Part shown: positions 34,672-43,419 of the stretch, piece after piece
Position numbering within the stretch: position 1 is the stretch's first letter
How the letters are laid out: the number at the start of each line of letters is the position of its first letter
Notes under the pieces: generated by a model
Database searches by the model: none
What the model saw: only the letters and a program-made list of their open reading frames with translations
Told to the model about the DNA's origin: nothing
From: Rhodobacteraceae bacterium UBA6796
GTDB taxonomy: Bacteria > Pseudomonadota > Alphaproteobacteria > Rhodobacterales > Rhodobacteraceae
Reading direction: 5' to 3'
Assembly: GCA_002452815.1 (NCBI GenBank)
Contig: DKFM01000006.1
Coordinates: 186,001-250,000, forward strand
DNA: 64,000 nucleotides
Position numbers and translations under genes: made by a program

Positions 34672-35652
34672 TTATTGCAGCGCCTTGTCGGTGATCACAT
34701 GGGTCCAGGCGCCCACCGGCTCGGCCGAGATCACCGGGTCCGAGCCGCCCGCCAGCAGGGTCTTCACCGTGCGGTCGAAATCGGCCGGGTCGAGCGTGCC
34801 GTTGGACCCGGCGGTCAGCTTGGCCACCTCGCCCATCATCCGCTTCTGGTGGGTTTCAGTCTGCGCGCCGGTCTCGTCGTTTTCCAGCACGATCATCGCG
34901 GCTTCGTCCGGGTTCGCCTCGGCGTATTTCCAGCCCTTCATCGAGGCGCGCACGAATTTCACCATCTTCTCTTCGAAGGCCGGGTCGGACAGCTTGTCTT
35001 CCATGACATAAAGCCCGTCTTCCAGCGTCGCCACGCCCTCGTCTTCATATTTGAAGGTCACCAGATCCTCGGGCGTCAGCCCGGCATCGATCACCTGCCA
35101 ATATTCGTTATAGGTCATGGTAGAGATGCAGGCCGCCTGCTTTTGCAGCAGCGGATCGACGTTGAAGCCTTGCTTCAACACCTCGACCCCGTCAGCACCG
35201 CCGGTGGTCGGGATGCCCAGATGCGCCATCCAGCTCAGGAACGGGTATTCATTGCCGCCGAACCACACACCCAGCGTCTTGCCCTTGAAATCCTCGGGGC
35301 CGGTGATGCCGGTTTCCTTCAGGCAGGTCAGCATCATGCCCGAGGATTTGAACGGCTGCGCGATGTTGACCAGCGCCAGCCCCTTTTCGCGCGCCGCCAG
35401 CGCCGAGGGCAGCCAGTCGACCGTGACATCGGCGCCGCCGCCCGCCATCACCTGCGTGGGCGAAATATCGGGGCCGCCCGGCAGGATCGTCACATCAAGG
35501 CCTTCCTCGTCGTAAAAACCCTTTTCCTTGGCCACATAATAGCCCGCGAACTGGGCCTGGGTGACCCATTTCAGCTGCAGCGTCACATCCTCGGCCGAGG
35601 CTGCACCTGCGGCCAGCGCGGCCAGCGCCGCCCCCAACATCAATTTCTTCAT
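34672..35652 (-). CDS. ABC importer periplasmic binding protein, NMT1/ThiY-like (pyrimidine uptake candidate)
   Basis: 326 aa. Signal peptide (MKKLMLGAALAALAAGAASA), then LQLKWVTQAQFAGYYVAKEK. This is the hallmark start of ThiY/NMT1-like binding proteins, which bind pyrimidine-type ligands such as formylaminopyrimidine. The ATG at 35650-35652 follows GGAGACGGCG. It is the last gene of a minus-strand operon with two permeases, an ATPase, dihydropyrimidinase and an amidohydrolase. The likely ligand is therefore uracil, thymine, a dihydropyrimidine or a carbamoyl-amino acid. The family also includes riboflavin and thiamine precursor binders. Confidence 0.88.
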   Translation of the reverse strand: MKKLMLGAALAALAAGAASAEDVTLQLKWVTQAQFAGYYVAKEKGFYDEEGLDVTILPGGPDISPTQVMAGGGADVTVDWLPSALAAREKGLALVNIAQPFKSSGMMLTCLKETGITGPEDFKGKTLGVWFGGNEYPFLSWMAHLGIPTTGGADGVEVLKQGFNVDPLLQKQAACISTMTYNEYWQVIDAGLTPEDLVTFKYEDEGVATLEDGLYVMEDKLSDPAFEEKMVKFVRASMKGWKYAEANPDEAAMIVLENDETGAQTETHQKRMMGEVAKLTAGSNGTLDPADFDRTVKTLLAGGSDPVISAEPVGAWTHVITDKALQ

Positions 35653-35698
35653 CGCCGTCTCCACTGTTGATCCCCGGATTTTCCCGGGTGTTGTAAAC

Positions 35699-36544
35699 TC
35701 ATCTTGCGCGTTGCGAGGGGTGCCAGAAGGTCACCGCCTTCTCGATCAGGGCCATGCCGCCAAAGAATCCCGAACCGGCCAGCGCCGCCACGGTAATCTC
35801 GGCCCAGACCAGCGGCATATCAAGCTGGCCCACCGCGGTATTGATCCGAAAGCCCATACCACGCGTCGGGCTGCCGAAAAATTCGGCAACGATCGCGCCG
35901 ATCAGCGCCAGCGTGGTGGCGATCTTCAACCCGTTGAACAGAAACGGCATCGCCGCCGGAAGGCGCAGTTTCAGCAACGACTGGCCGTAGCTGGCCGAAT
36001 AGGTCGCCATCAGGTCGCGCTGCAGGTGATCGGTCGCGGCCAGCCCCGCCACCATGTTCACCAGCACCGGGAAGAACACCATCACCACCACGACCGCCGC
36101 CTTCGACTGCCAGTCAAAGCCGAACCACATCACCAGAATAGGCGCGATGCCCACGATCGGCAGGGCGGCCACGAAATTGCCCACCGGCAGCAACCCGCGC
36201 TGCAGGAACGGCGATCGGTCGATCAGCACCGCCACCGCCACCGCCGCGCCGCAGCCGATGACATAGCCCGACAGCGCGCCTTTCAGGATCGTCTGGATGA
36301 AATCGCCCCACAAGAGATCGGTGCTTTGCGCAAACCGCGCCGCGATCATCGAGGGTGGCGGCAGGATCACCGGGCTGACATCGAGCCCGCGCACAAGCCC
36401 TTCCCACAGCACCAGCAGCGTGGCGCCAAACAGCAACGGCACGAAAAGCCGCGCCCAGCGTGCCCGCCCATAGCGTCCCGCGATCCACACATTCAGCGCA
36501 GAGCCCGCAATCCAGAAGGCAATCGCCCCAAGCGCCCAGATCAT
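35699..36544 (-). CDS. ABC importer permease A (SsuC/ThiX type)
   Basis: 281 aa with about six helices. The EAA loop ATYSASYGQSLLKLRLPAAM is followed by PFLFNGLKIATTLALIGAIV, typical of permeases for sulfonate, nitrate and thiamine-precursor importers. Start ATGA-overlaps the stop of permease B. The two permeases form a heterodimer. Confidence 0.9.
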   Translation of the reverse strand: MIWALGAIAFWIAGSALNVWIAGRYGRARWARLFVPLLFGATLLVLWEGLVRGLDVSPVILPPPSMIAARFAQSTDLLWGDFIQTILKGALSGYVIGCGAAVAVAVLIDRSPFLQRGLLPVGNFVAALPIVGIAPILVMWFGFDWQSKAAVVVVMVFFPVLVNMVAGLAATDHLQRDLMATYSASYGQSLLKLRLPAAMPFLFNGLKIATTLALIGAIVAEFFGSPTRGMGFRINTAVGQLDMPLVWAEITVAALAGSGFFGGMALIEKAVTFWHPSQRAR

Positions 36545-37404
36545 CGTGCCATCCCCATGCGCTTGAGCGTCACCCGTTCGATCACCCCCACGATCATCAC
36601 CAGCGATGCGGCCAGCGCCGCGGCGGTGAACAGCGCGGCCCAGATCTGGATCGTCTGGCCATAATAGCTGCCCGACAACAGCCGCGCGCCCAATCCCATG
36701 GTGGCGCCCGCGGGCAGTTCGGCCACGATGGCGCCCACCAGCGCCGCAGCGATGCCGACCTTCAGGCTGGCGAACAGATAGGGCATCGACGAGGGCAGAC
36801 GCAGCTTCCAGAAGGTCGCGGCGCCGCTGGCGTTATAGGTGCGCAGCAGGTCCAGTTGCTGGCCTTCAGGCGCGCGCAGGCCCTTGACCATGCCCACAAG
36901 CACCGGAAAGAAGCTCAGATAGGCCGCGATGATCGCCTTGGGCAGCAAGCCCTTGATCCCAAGACTTGCCAGCACCACGATCACCATCGGCGCGATTGCC
37001 AGGATCGGCACCGTCTGGCTGGCAATCGCCCAAGGCATCACCGACATGTCCATCGCGCGGCTGTGCACGATGCCCACCGCCAGCAGAATGCCCAGTCCGG
37101 TGCCCAGGGCAAACCCCGCCATCGTCGCCGACAGGGTGATCCAGCCATGATAGACCAGGCTGCGCTTCGAGGTGATCTTCTGCCCCGCCAGCCCGTCCCA
37201 CAGCCCCTGCGCCACCTGATGCGGCGCGGGCAGGACGGGGCGGTCCTGAACCATGGTTTCGCTCAGCAGTTGCGTCACGGTGACCTCGGTCCCCGCCCGC
37301 GCGGCTTGGTCATAGATCCATTGGCTGTTGAGCCAGACCGCAGCGCCATACCAAAGCACGACAATCGCGGCCAGAACGGTCAGAATGGGAAGCAGCGCTT
37401 TCAT
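36541..37404 (-). CDS. ABC importer permease B (SsuC/ThiX type)
   Basis: 287 aa. An N-terminal helix and a periplasmic loop precede five helices. The EAA loop LLRTYNASGAATFWKLRLPS resembles that of permease A. The ATG at 37402-37404 has GGGGGGC upstream. Partner of permease A in the same operon, 36 bp downstream of the ATPase gene. Confidence 0.9.
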   Translation of the reverse strand: MKALLPILTVLAAIVVLWYGAAVWLNSQWIYDQAARAGTEVTVTQLLSETMVQDRPVLPAPHQVAQGLWDGLAGQKITSKRSLVYHGWITLSATMAGFALGTGLGILLAVGIVHSRAMDMSVMPWAIASQTVPILAIAPMVIVVLASLGIKGLLPKAIIAAYLSFFPVLVGMVKGLRAPEGQQLDLLRTYNASGAATFWKLRLPSSMPYLFASLKVGIAAALVGAIVAELPAGATMGLGARLLSGSYYGQTIQIWAALFTAAALAASLVMIVGVIERVTLKRMGMAR

Positions 37405-37440
37405 TGGCGCCCCCCTGCCCGCGTGTCGAAGCTGTGCAGA

Positions 37441-38223
37441 TCATTCTTCATAGGCGTGCCCCGCGCGCAGACCTTCGCGCACCCGATGCGCGATCGCCAG
37501 AAATTCGGGGCTGTCGCGGATCTCCAGCGGGCGTTCGCGCGGCAGGGTGCTGTCGATCACATCGGTGATCCGCCCCGGACGCGGGCTCATCACCACGATC
37601 TTGGTGCTCAGATAGACCGCCTCGGGGATCGAATGGGTGACGAAGCCGATGGTCTTGCCGGTGCGCGCCCACAGCTTGAGCAGCTCCTCGTTCAGCTTGT
37701 CGCGCACGATCTCGTCCAGCGCGCCGAAGGGTTCGTCCATCAGCAGGATGTCGGCATCGAAGGCCAGCGCCCGGGCGATGCTGGCGCGCTGCTGCATGCC
37801 GCCCGACAGCTGCCAGGGGAATTTCTTGCCAAAGCCCTGCAGATCGACCAGCGACAGCACCTTTTCAACGCGCGCGTCCTGTTCGGCCTTGGCATAGCCC
37901 ATGATTTCCAGCGGAAGCTTCACGTTCCCCGCAATCGTGCGCCACGGATACAGCCCCGCCGCCTGGAAGACATAGCCATAGCTGCGCGCCTGGCGGGCGT
38001 GTTCCGGCGTCATCGAATTGACCCGCAGCACCCCGCCCGTCGGCTGTTCCAGCGCCGCGATGCAACGCAGGAACGTGGTCTTGCCACAGCCCGAAGGTCC
38101 GATGAAGGACACGAACTCGCCCTGATCAATCGTCAGGTTCACATCCTTGAGCGCATGAACCGGCCCGTCATTCGTCTCGAACGTCAGGTTGAGGTCTTTG
38201 GCTTCGATCACTGGCGCTTTCAT
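37441..38223 (-). CDS. ABC importer ATPase (SsuB/TauB/ThiZ type)
   Basis: 260 aa. Walker A GPSGCGKTT, signature LSGGMQQRASIARA, Walker B ILLMDEPFGALD and switch His in TGKTIGFVTHS are intact. It drives the two-permease importer. The ribosome binding site is weak (AAGAAAG), and the gene follows hydA by 47 bp. Confidence 0.93.
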   Translation of the reverse strand: MKAPVIEAKDLNLTFETNDGPVHALKDVNLTIDQGEFVSFIGPSGCGKTTFLRCIAALEQPTGGVLRVNSMTPEHARQARSYGYVFQAAGLYPWRTIAGNVKLPLEIMGYAKAEQDARVEKVLSLVDLQGFGKKFPWQLSGGMQQRASIARALAFDADILLMDEPFGALDEIVRDKLNEELLKLWARTGKTIGFVTHSIPEAVYLSTKIVVMSPRPGRITDVIDSTLPRERPLEIRDSPEFLAIAHRVREGLRAGHAYEE

Positions 38224-38270
38224 TGTGTCTTTCTTGTCATGGCGTTACGGACCGTTGTTCAGCTTCGGCA

Positions 38271-39722
38271 TCAAACGCCCGAGGCGGGAATGCCGCTGCG
38301 CACCACCGGCCGCGGCGCGGTCAGTTCCTTCCAGGTGCTCAGTGCCTTGTTCACCGCAGCCCCCGGCGCACGGGCGACGAATTCGCCATGGCCCTCACGG
38401 GTTTGCACCACGCCTTCGGCCACTGCAACCTGCCCGCGCGTCAGCGTGTAGCGCGGCAGACCCGTCACAACTTTGCCCTCGAACACGTTGTAATCAATGG
38501 CAGATTGCTGAGAACTGGCCGACACCGTCTTGCTCGCCGCCGGGTCCCAGACCACGATATCCGCATCGGCCCCCACCAGAATCGCCCCCTTCTTGGGATA
38601 CATATTCATGATTTTCGCGATATTGGTCGAGGTCACCGCGACAAATTCGTTCATCGTGATCCGCCCGGTGTTGACGCCATAGGTCCAGAGCATCGGCATC
38701 CGGTCCTCAAGGCCCCCGGTGCCATTCGGGATCTTGGTGAAATCGCCGACGCCATAGCGTTTCTGATCGGTGGTAAAGGCGCAATGGTCGGTGGCCACGC
38801 AAGACAGCGTGCCCCCCGACAGCCCGGCCCACAGGCTGTCCTGATGCATCTTGTTGCGGAAGGGCGGGCTCATCACGCGCCGCGCGGCATGGTCCCAGTC
38901 GGCATTGAAATATTCGCTCTCGTCCAGCGTCAGGTGCTGGATCAGCGGCTCGCCATAGACCCGCTTGCCCAGCATGCGCGCGCGCCGGATCGCCTCATGC
39001 GCCTCTTCGCACGACGTATGCACGACATACAACGGCACCCCCGCCATATCGGCGATCATGATCGCGCGGTTGGTGGCCTCGCCCTCGACCTGAGAGGGGC
39101 GCGAATAGGCATGCGCCTCGGGGCCCACATTGCCCTCGGCCAGCAGCTTGGCCGACATTTCGGCCACGATATCGCCGTTCTCGGCATGCACCATCGGCAG
39201 CGCGCCCAGCTCCGCACAGCGCTTGAAACTGGCGAACAGCTCGTCGTCATTGACCATCAGGCTGCCCTTGTAGGCCATGAAATGCTTGAAGGAATTGATG
39301 CCGCGCTCGGTCACCGCCTGCATTTCGTCGAACACCTGCTCGCCCCACCAGGTCACCGCCATGTGGAAGGAATAGTCACAATTCGCGCGGGTCGACTTGT
39401 TGTCCCACATCTTGAGCGCATCCAAGAGCCCCTGCCCCGGCGCCGGCAGCGCGAAGTCGATCACCATCGTCGTGCCACCCGCCAGCGCCGCCCGCGTTCC
39501 GCTTTCGAAATCGTCGCTCGAATAAGTGCCCATGAAGGGCATTTCCAGGTGGGTATGCGGGTCGATGCCGCCGGGCATCACATAGCAACCGGTGGCGTCC
39601 AGCACTTCGTCGCCCTTCAGCCCCTGACCGATCTCGATGATCTGCCCGCCCTCGATCAGCACATCCGCCTTGTAGGTCAGATCGGCGGTGACGATGGTTC
39701 CGTTCTTGATGACTGTGGTCAT
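38271..39722 (-). CDS. hydA: Dihydropyrimidinase (D-hydantoinase)
   Basis: 483 aa. Amidohydrolase fold with metal ligands HTH in DPHTHLEMPFMGTYSSDD, the carboxylated Lys in FKHFMAYKGSL (about residue 150), HAEN and YVVHTSCEEA. It opens the ring of 5,6-dihydrouracil or dihydrothymine to N-carbamoyl-beta-alanine or its methyl derivative. The ATG at 39720-39722 follows GGGAGAGCG. Between the amidohydrolase and importer genes on the minus strand, with a repeat copy in the gap before it. Confidence 0.95.
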   Translation of the reverse strand: MTTVIKNGTIVTADLTYKADVLIEGGQIIEIGQGLKGDEVLDATGCYVMPGGIDPHTHLEMPFMGTYSSDDFESGTRAALAGGTTMVIDFALPAPGQGLLDALKMWDNKSTRANCDYSFHMAVTWWGEQVFDEMQAVTERGINSFKHFMAYKGSLMVNDDELFASFKRCAELGALPMVHAENGDIVAEMSAKLLAEGNVGPEAHAYSRPSQVEGEATNRAIMIADMAGVPLYVVHTSCEEAHEAIRRARMLGKRVYGEPLIQHLTLDESEYFNADWDHAARRVMSPPFRNKMHQDSLWAGLSGGTLSCVATDHCAFTTDQKRYGVGDFTKIPNGTGGLEDRMPMLWTYGVNTGRITMNEFVAVTSTNIAKIMNMYPKKGAILVGADADIVVWDPAASKTVSASSQQSAIDYNVFEGKVVTGLPRYTLTRGQVAVAEGVVQTREGHGEFVARAPGAAVNKALSTWKELTAPRPVVRSGIPASGV

Positions 39723-39746
39723 ATCGCTCTCCCGGAAAGCTGCTGC

Positions 39747-39798
39747 TTTCAACTTGGTTCAAATATCCCGCGGGGTCCGGGGGCGCGCAGCCCCCGGC
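39747..39798 (-). repeat. Dispersed repeat, copy D (half unit inside the pyrimidine operon)
   Basis: Reading the minus strand: GGGGGCTGCGCGCCCCC, then GGGATATTTGAACCAAG. This is one hairpin-plus-arm half of the composite element. It lies between two genes that must be co-transcribed, so it does not fully terminate. It could protect or attenuate the mRNA. Confidence 0.75.
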
Positions 39799-39802
39799 GC
39801 TC

Positions 39803-41053
39803 TCAGCTGACGACTTCGGCCGTTTCCAGCACGGCATGGAACAGCACATCGGTGCCAGCCGCCGCCCAGTCCGGGCTGATCTCTTCGGCTTCGTTATGCG
39901 ACAGCCCGCCGACGCAGGGGCACATCACCATGGTCGCGGGCGCGACCTTCGCCGCCCAGCAGGCATCGTGACCCGCGCCCGAGATGATATCCATATGCGA
40001 ATATCCAAGCCGTTCAGCGGCTTGCCGGACGTTCTTCACCAGTTCCGGGGCGAAGGTGACCGGGTCGAAATGTCCCACGGCCTCGACCGAACACCCGACG
40101 TCCAGAGCGGCGCAAATCTCGGCCGCGCGGGCCTCGATCTCGGCGCGCATCGCGTCGAGCTTGGCCTGATCGGGGGTGCGGATGTCGACGGTGAACACCA
40201 CCGTTCCGGGCAGCACGTTGCGCGAATTCGGGCTGAATTTCACCTGCCCCACCCCACCCACGGCGCCGGGCTGGTTTTTCATCGCCACCTCTTGCACCAT
40301 CTCGAAGATGCGTGCCATCGCCAGCCCCGCGTTAACGCGCATCGCCATCGGGGTCGACCCGGTGTGCGCCTCGCGCCCGGTCAGGGTGAATTCCAGCCAC
40401 CACAGCCCCTGACAATGGGTGACAACGCCGATCGTCTTGTTCTCGGCCTCCAGGATCGGGCCCTGTTCGATATGCAGCTCGTAATAGGCGTGCATCTTGC
40501 GCGCGCCGACCTCTTCGTCGCCTTTCCAGCCGATCCGCGCCAGTTCCTCGCCGTAGCTCAGCCCTTCCAGATCCTTGCGGGCATAGGCGTAATCCAGCGT
40601 ATGCACCCCTGCAAACACCCCCGAGGCCAGCATCGCCGGCGCAAACCGCGCGCCTTCCTCATTGGCCCAGTTGGTGACGACGATCGGATGACGGGTCTTG
40701 ATGCCCAGGTCATTCATCGAGCGCACCACTTCCAGCGCGCCCAGAACCCCCAGCACCCCGTCGTATTTGCCGCCCGTCGGCTGCGTATCCAGATGGCTGC
40801 CGACATAGACCGGCAGTGCGTCGGGGTCGGTGCCTTCGCGGCGCATGAACATCGTGCCCATGGCATCGACGCCCATCGTCAGCCCGGCCTCTTCGCACCA
40901 TTTCTGGAACAGCACACGCCCCTCGGCGTCTTCGTCGGTCAGCGTCTGGCGATTGCAGCCCCCCGCGATTCCGGGGCCGATTTTTGCCATTTCCATCAGG
41001 CTGTCCCACAGGCGTGCGGAATTGATACGGAGGTTTTCCCCGGGTGCGGACAT
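39803..41053 (-). CDS. Zn-dependent carbamoyl-amino acid amidohydrolase (beta-ureidopropionase/allantoate amidohydrolase family, M20F)
   Basis: 416 aa. Motifs: GSHLDTQPTGGKYDGVLGV (metal His and bridging Asp), NWANEEGARFAP (catalytic Glu), HIEQGPILE and SGAGHDACW. The family includes N-carbamoyl-beta-alanine amidohydrolase, N-carbamoyl-L-amino acid hydrolase and allantoate amidohydrolase. The adjacent hydA gene makes beta-ureidopropionase the best call: N-carbamoyl-beta-alanine to beta-alanine, CO2 and ammonia. It could also supply the allantoate step missing from the urate cluster. First gene of the operon, divergent from a RutR-like regulator with two operators between. Confidence 0.92.
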   Translation of the reverse strand: MSAPGENLRINSARLWDSLMEMAKIGPGIAGGCNRQTLTDEDAEGRVLFQKWCEEAGLTMGVDAMGTMFMRREGTDPDALPVYVGSHLDTQPTGGKYDGVLGVLGALEVVRSMNDLGIKTRHPIVVTNWANEEGARFAPAMLASGVFAGVHTLDYAYARKDLEGLSYGEELARIGWKGDEEVGARKMHAYYELHIEQGPILEAENKTIGVVTHCQGLWWLEFTLTGREAHTGSTPMAMRVNAGLAMARIFEMVQEVAMKNQPGAVGGVGQVKFSPNSRNVLPGTVVFTVDIRTPDQAKLDAMRAEIEARAAEICAALDVGCSVEAVGHFDPVTFAPELVKNVRQAAERLGYSHMDIISGAGHDACWAAKVAPATMVMCPCVGGLSHNEAEEISPDWAAAGTDVLFHAVLETAEVVS

Positions 41054-41109
41054 CGTTCATACTCCCTGTCGGCGGCGGGGCCTTTGCCCTCTTGCGACGA
41101 ATCTTTTTC

Positions 41110-41123
41110 TGACCGTATGGTCA
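41110..41123. promoter_or_regulatory. RutR-type operator 1
   Basis: TGACCGTATGGTCA is a TGACC-N4-GGTCA palindrome matching the RutR consensus TTGACCANNTGGTCAA in both half-sites. It sits 56 bp upstream of the amidohydrolase start on the minus strand and about 60 bp upstream of the RutR-like gene start. Confidence 0.7.
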
Positions 41124-41142
41124 GGTTCAGGGAGCCACGTTC

Positions 41143-41156
41143 TGACCAACCGGTCA
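41143..41156. promoter_or_regulatory. RutR-type operator 2
   Basis: TGACCAACCGGTCA is a second TGACC-N4-GGTCA palindrome, 33 bp from operator 1 centre to centre and 26 bp before the GTG of the RutR-like gene. Its position fits autorepression. Confidence 0.7.
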
Positions 41157-41182
41157 ACGAAAATCCCGGCTCGGAGGGCTGT

Positions 41183-41827
41183 GTGACCGAAAATTCCGCG
41201 ATCAACCGCACAAAAATTAAGCGCCGTTCCGCGAACCGCCGCGCGACCGAGGCCACGATCCTGGCCGCGGCCGAAAGCGTCTTTGCCGAGGCCGGGTTCG
41301 GCGGGGCGACGATGCAGCTGATCGCGGATATGGCGGGGCTGCCCAAGGCCAATCTGCATTACTATTTCGCCACGAAAGAGGCGCTTTATCGCGCGGTGGT
41401 GCAGCGGATCTTCCAGATCTGGCTGGAGGCCGCCGACGCAATGGACGGCGCCCCCGGCCCGGCCGAAGGGATCGGCGCCTATATCGACGCCAAGATGGAA
41501 ATCTCGCGCCGCCATCCGAACGGATCGAAGGTCTGGGCCAGCGAAGTGATGCATGGCGCGCCGGTGATCCAGGACTATCTGGAAACCACGCTGCGCGACT
41601 GGACCGCGGGGCGCGCGGCCGTCATCACCCGCTGGATCGCCGAGGGCAAGATGGCCCCGGTCAACCCCGAACACCTGCTCTACATGCTCTGGGCCACGAC
41701 CCAGCATTACGCAGATTTCGGCCACCAGATCGAAGTGCTGAACGGCGGCCCGCTGAGCGAGGCCGACTGGGAATCCGCCAAGGCCAGCGTGAAAGAGGTG
41801 GTGTTGCGGGGGATCGGGGTGGTGTGA
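41183..41827 (+). CDS. RutR-like TetR-family regulator 1
   Basis: 214 aa from a GTG start at 41183 behind GGAGGG. The TetR helix-turn-helix (AGFGGATMQLIADMAGLPKANLHYYF region, residues about 40-65) is followed by a YcdC/RutR-type C-terminal domain with WASEVMHGAPVI and ATTQHYADFGHQIEVL. RutR binds uracil or thymine and releases DNA to induce pyrimidine use. Divergent from the hydrolase-hydA-transporter operon. Followed by a strong terminator. Confidence 0.88.
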   Translation: MTENSAINRTKIKRRSANRRATEATILAAAESVFAEAGFGGATMQLIADMAGLPKANLHYYFATKEALYRAVVQRIFQIWLEAADAMDGAPGPAEGIGAYIDAKMEISRRHPNGSKVWASEVMHGAPVIQDYLETTLRDWTAGRAAVITRWIAEGKMAPVNPEHLLYMLWATTQHYADFGHQIEVLNGGPLSEADWESAKASVKEVVLRGIGVV

Positions 41828-41844
41828 GGGCAGATGCCCGGCGC

Positions 41845-41882
41845 AAAACGGGCGGGACCATGCGGCCCCGCCCGTTTTTTTG
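41845..41882. terminator. Bidirectional intrinsic terminator
   Basis: AAAACGGGCGGG and CCCGCCCGTTTTTTT form a 12-bp stem with A-run on one side and U-run on the other, between the convergent RutR-like gene and the transaminase gene. Confidence 0.9.
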
Positions 41883-41897
41883 ATGCACCAGACCGGA

Positions 41898-43223
41898 TTA
41901 CTCCAGCGTATCCAGCACGTCTTTCAGCGTGCCGATCAACTGGTCGATCTCGGCTTTGGAAATGATCAGCGGCGGGCTCATGGCGATGATGTCGCCCGTG
42001 GTGCGGATCAGGATGCCTTTTTCATAGGCTTTCAGGAAGGCCGAGAACGCCCGTTTCGTGGGTTCGCCCGGAATGCTTTCCAGTTCCACCGCGCCGATCA
42101 GGCCTTCGTTGCGGATGTCGATGACGTTGCGGGTGCCGCGCAAGCTGTGCAACGCCTCTTGCCAATAGGGTGCCAGTTCGGCCGCGCGTTCGAACAGGCC
42201 TTCCTCGCGATAGGTTTCCAGCGTCGCGATCCCGGCGGCGCTGGCGATCGGGTTGCCGGAATAGGTATAGCCGTGGAACAGCTCGATCATGTGCTCGGGG
42301 CCGGTCATGAAGGCGTCATGCACCGCCGCCGTGGTCATCACCGCACCCATCGGGATCACGCCATTGGTCAGGCCCTTGGCGGTGGTCATGATGTCGGGCG
42401 TCACGCCGTAATGCTGGCCAGCGAAGGCGCTGCCCAGACGGCCGAACCCGGTGATCACCTCGTCGAAGATCAGCAGAATGCCGTGTTTGCGAGTGATCTC
42501 GCGCAGCTTCTGCAGATAGCCCTTGGGCGGCAGCAGCACGCCGGTCGACCCCGCCATCGGCTCGACGATGACCGCCGCGATGGTTTCCGCGCCATGCAGC
42601 GCCACGATCCGCTCCAGCTCGTCGGCCAGATGCGCGCCATGTTCGGGCTGGCCCTTGGTGAAGGCGTTCTGCGCTGGCAGATGGGTGTGGGGCATGTGGT
42701 CCACACCCGGGACCAGCGGGCCGAAGACCTTGCGGTTGGTGACGATGCCACCGACCGAGATCCCACCGAAGTTCACCCCGTGATAGCCGCGCTCGCGCCC
42801 GATCAGCCGGGTGCGCGCCCCATCGCCGCGCGCCCGGTGATAGGCGATCGCCAGTTTCAGCGCGGTTTCCACCGATTCAGAGCCCGAGTTGGTGTAGAAC
42901 ACATGTTCCATCCCGTCGGGCGCGATCTCGACCAGCCGGTTGGCCAGTTCGAACGCCGCCGGGTGGCCCATCTGGAAGGCGGGCGCATAATCCATCTCGG
43001 CGGCCTGCTTCTGGATCGCCTCGGTGATCTTGGGGCGGCAATGGCCCGCGTTGCAGCACCACAACCCGGCAGTGCCATCCAGCACCTGACGCCCGTCGGC
43101 GGTGGTATAATGCATGTCCTTGGCGCCCACGAACATGCGCGGGTTCTTCTTGAACTGCCGGTTCGCGGTGAAAGGCATCCAGAATGCGTTCAGATCGTTG
43201 GGCGTCTTGCGGTCCAGCGCCAT
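41898..43223 (-). CDS. Omega-amino acid:pyruvate aminotransferase (beta-alanine transaminase)
   Basis: 441 aa class III PLP aminotransferase. It has YTNSGSESVETALKLA, RGYHGVNFGG, the FDEVITGFGR Asp that holds the pyridine nitrogen, and the PLP Lys in MTTAKGLTNGVI. The start NAFWMPFTANRQFKKNPRM is characteristic of omega-amino acid:pyruvate transaminases. In this context it converts beta-alanine or beta-aminoisobutyrate to the semialdehyde. Divergent from RutR-like regulator 2, with a RutR-type box in the gap. Confidence 0.93.
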   Translation of the reverse strand: MALDRKTPNDLNAFWMPFTANRQFKKNPRMFVGAKDMHYTTADGRQVLDGTAGLWCCNAGHCRPKITEAIQKQAAEMDYAPAFQMGHPAAFELANRLVEIAPDGMEHVFYTNSGSESVETALKLAIAYHRARGDGARTRLIGRERGYHGVNFGGISVGGIVTNRKVFGPLVPGVDHMPHTHLPAQNAFTKGQPEHGAHLADELERIVALHGAETIAAVIVEPMAGSTGVLLPPKGYLQKLREITRKHGILLIFDEVITGFGRLGSAFAGQHYGVTPDIMTTAKGLTNGVIPMGAVMTTAAVHDAFMTGPEHMIELFHGYTYSGNPIASAAGIATLETYREEGLFERAAELAPYWQEALHSLRGTRNVIDIRNEGLIGAVELESIPGEPTKRAFSAFLKAYEKGILIRTTGDIIAMSPPLIISKAEIDQLIGTLKDVLDTLE

Positions 43224-43267
43224 TGGGGTCTCCCGTGGAAAGGCCCGCAGGGGGGCCGGATTATGAT

Positions 43268-43283
43268 TTGACTACTTGGTCAG
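43268..43283. promoter_or_regulatory. RutR-type operator upstream of the transaminase
   Basis: TTGACTACTTGGTCAG matches TTGACCANNTGGTCAA at 12 of 14 defined positions, including the whole right core TGGTCA. It ends 45 bp upstream of the transaminase start and lies about 140 bp from the second RutR-like gene. The rest of the 196-bp gap shows no gene. Confidence 0.65.
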
Positions 43284-43419
43284 GTTGCACGCTAGCATGC
43301 GCTTTGCGCCAGTCAAGCAGCGCCGCCCGAGAAGCCGTCATGCATGGCAAATATGGACACCCCGGCGTTGATTGCTGTCAAGGGCTGCGCTATAGGCCCC
43401 GCAATTGGGAGGATTGATT

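Noticed and set aside
34672..38223. Calling the ThiY-like importer a thiamine precursor transporter with a TPP riboswitch
   Set aside because: No THI-box-like sequence is visible upstream, no thiamine genes are near, and the operon is pyrimidine catabolism.
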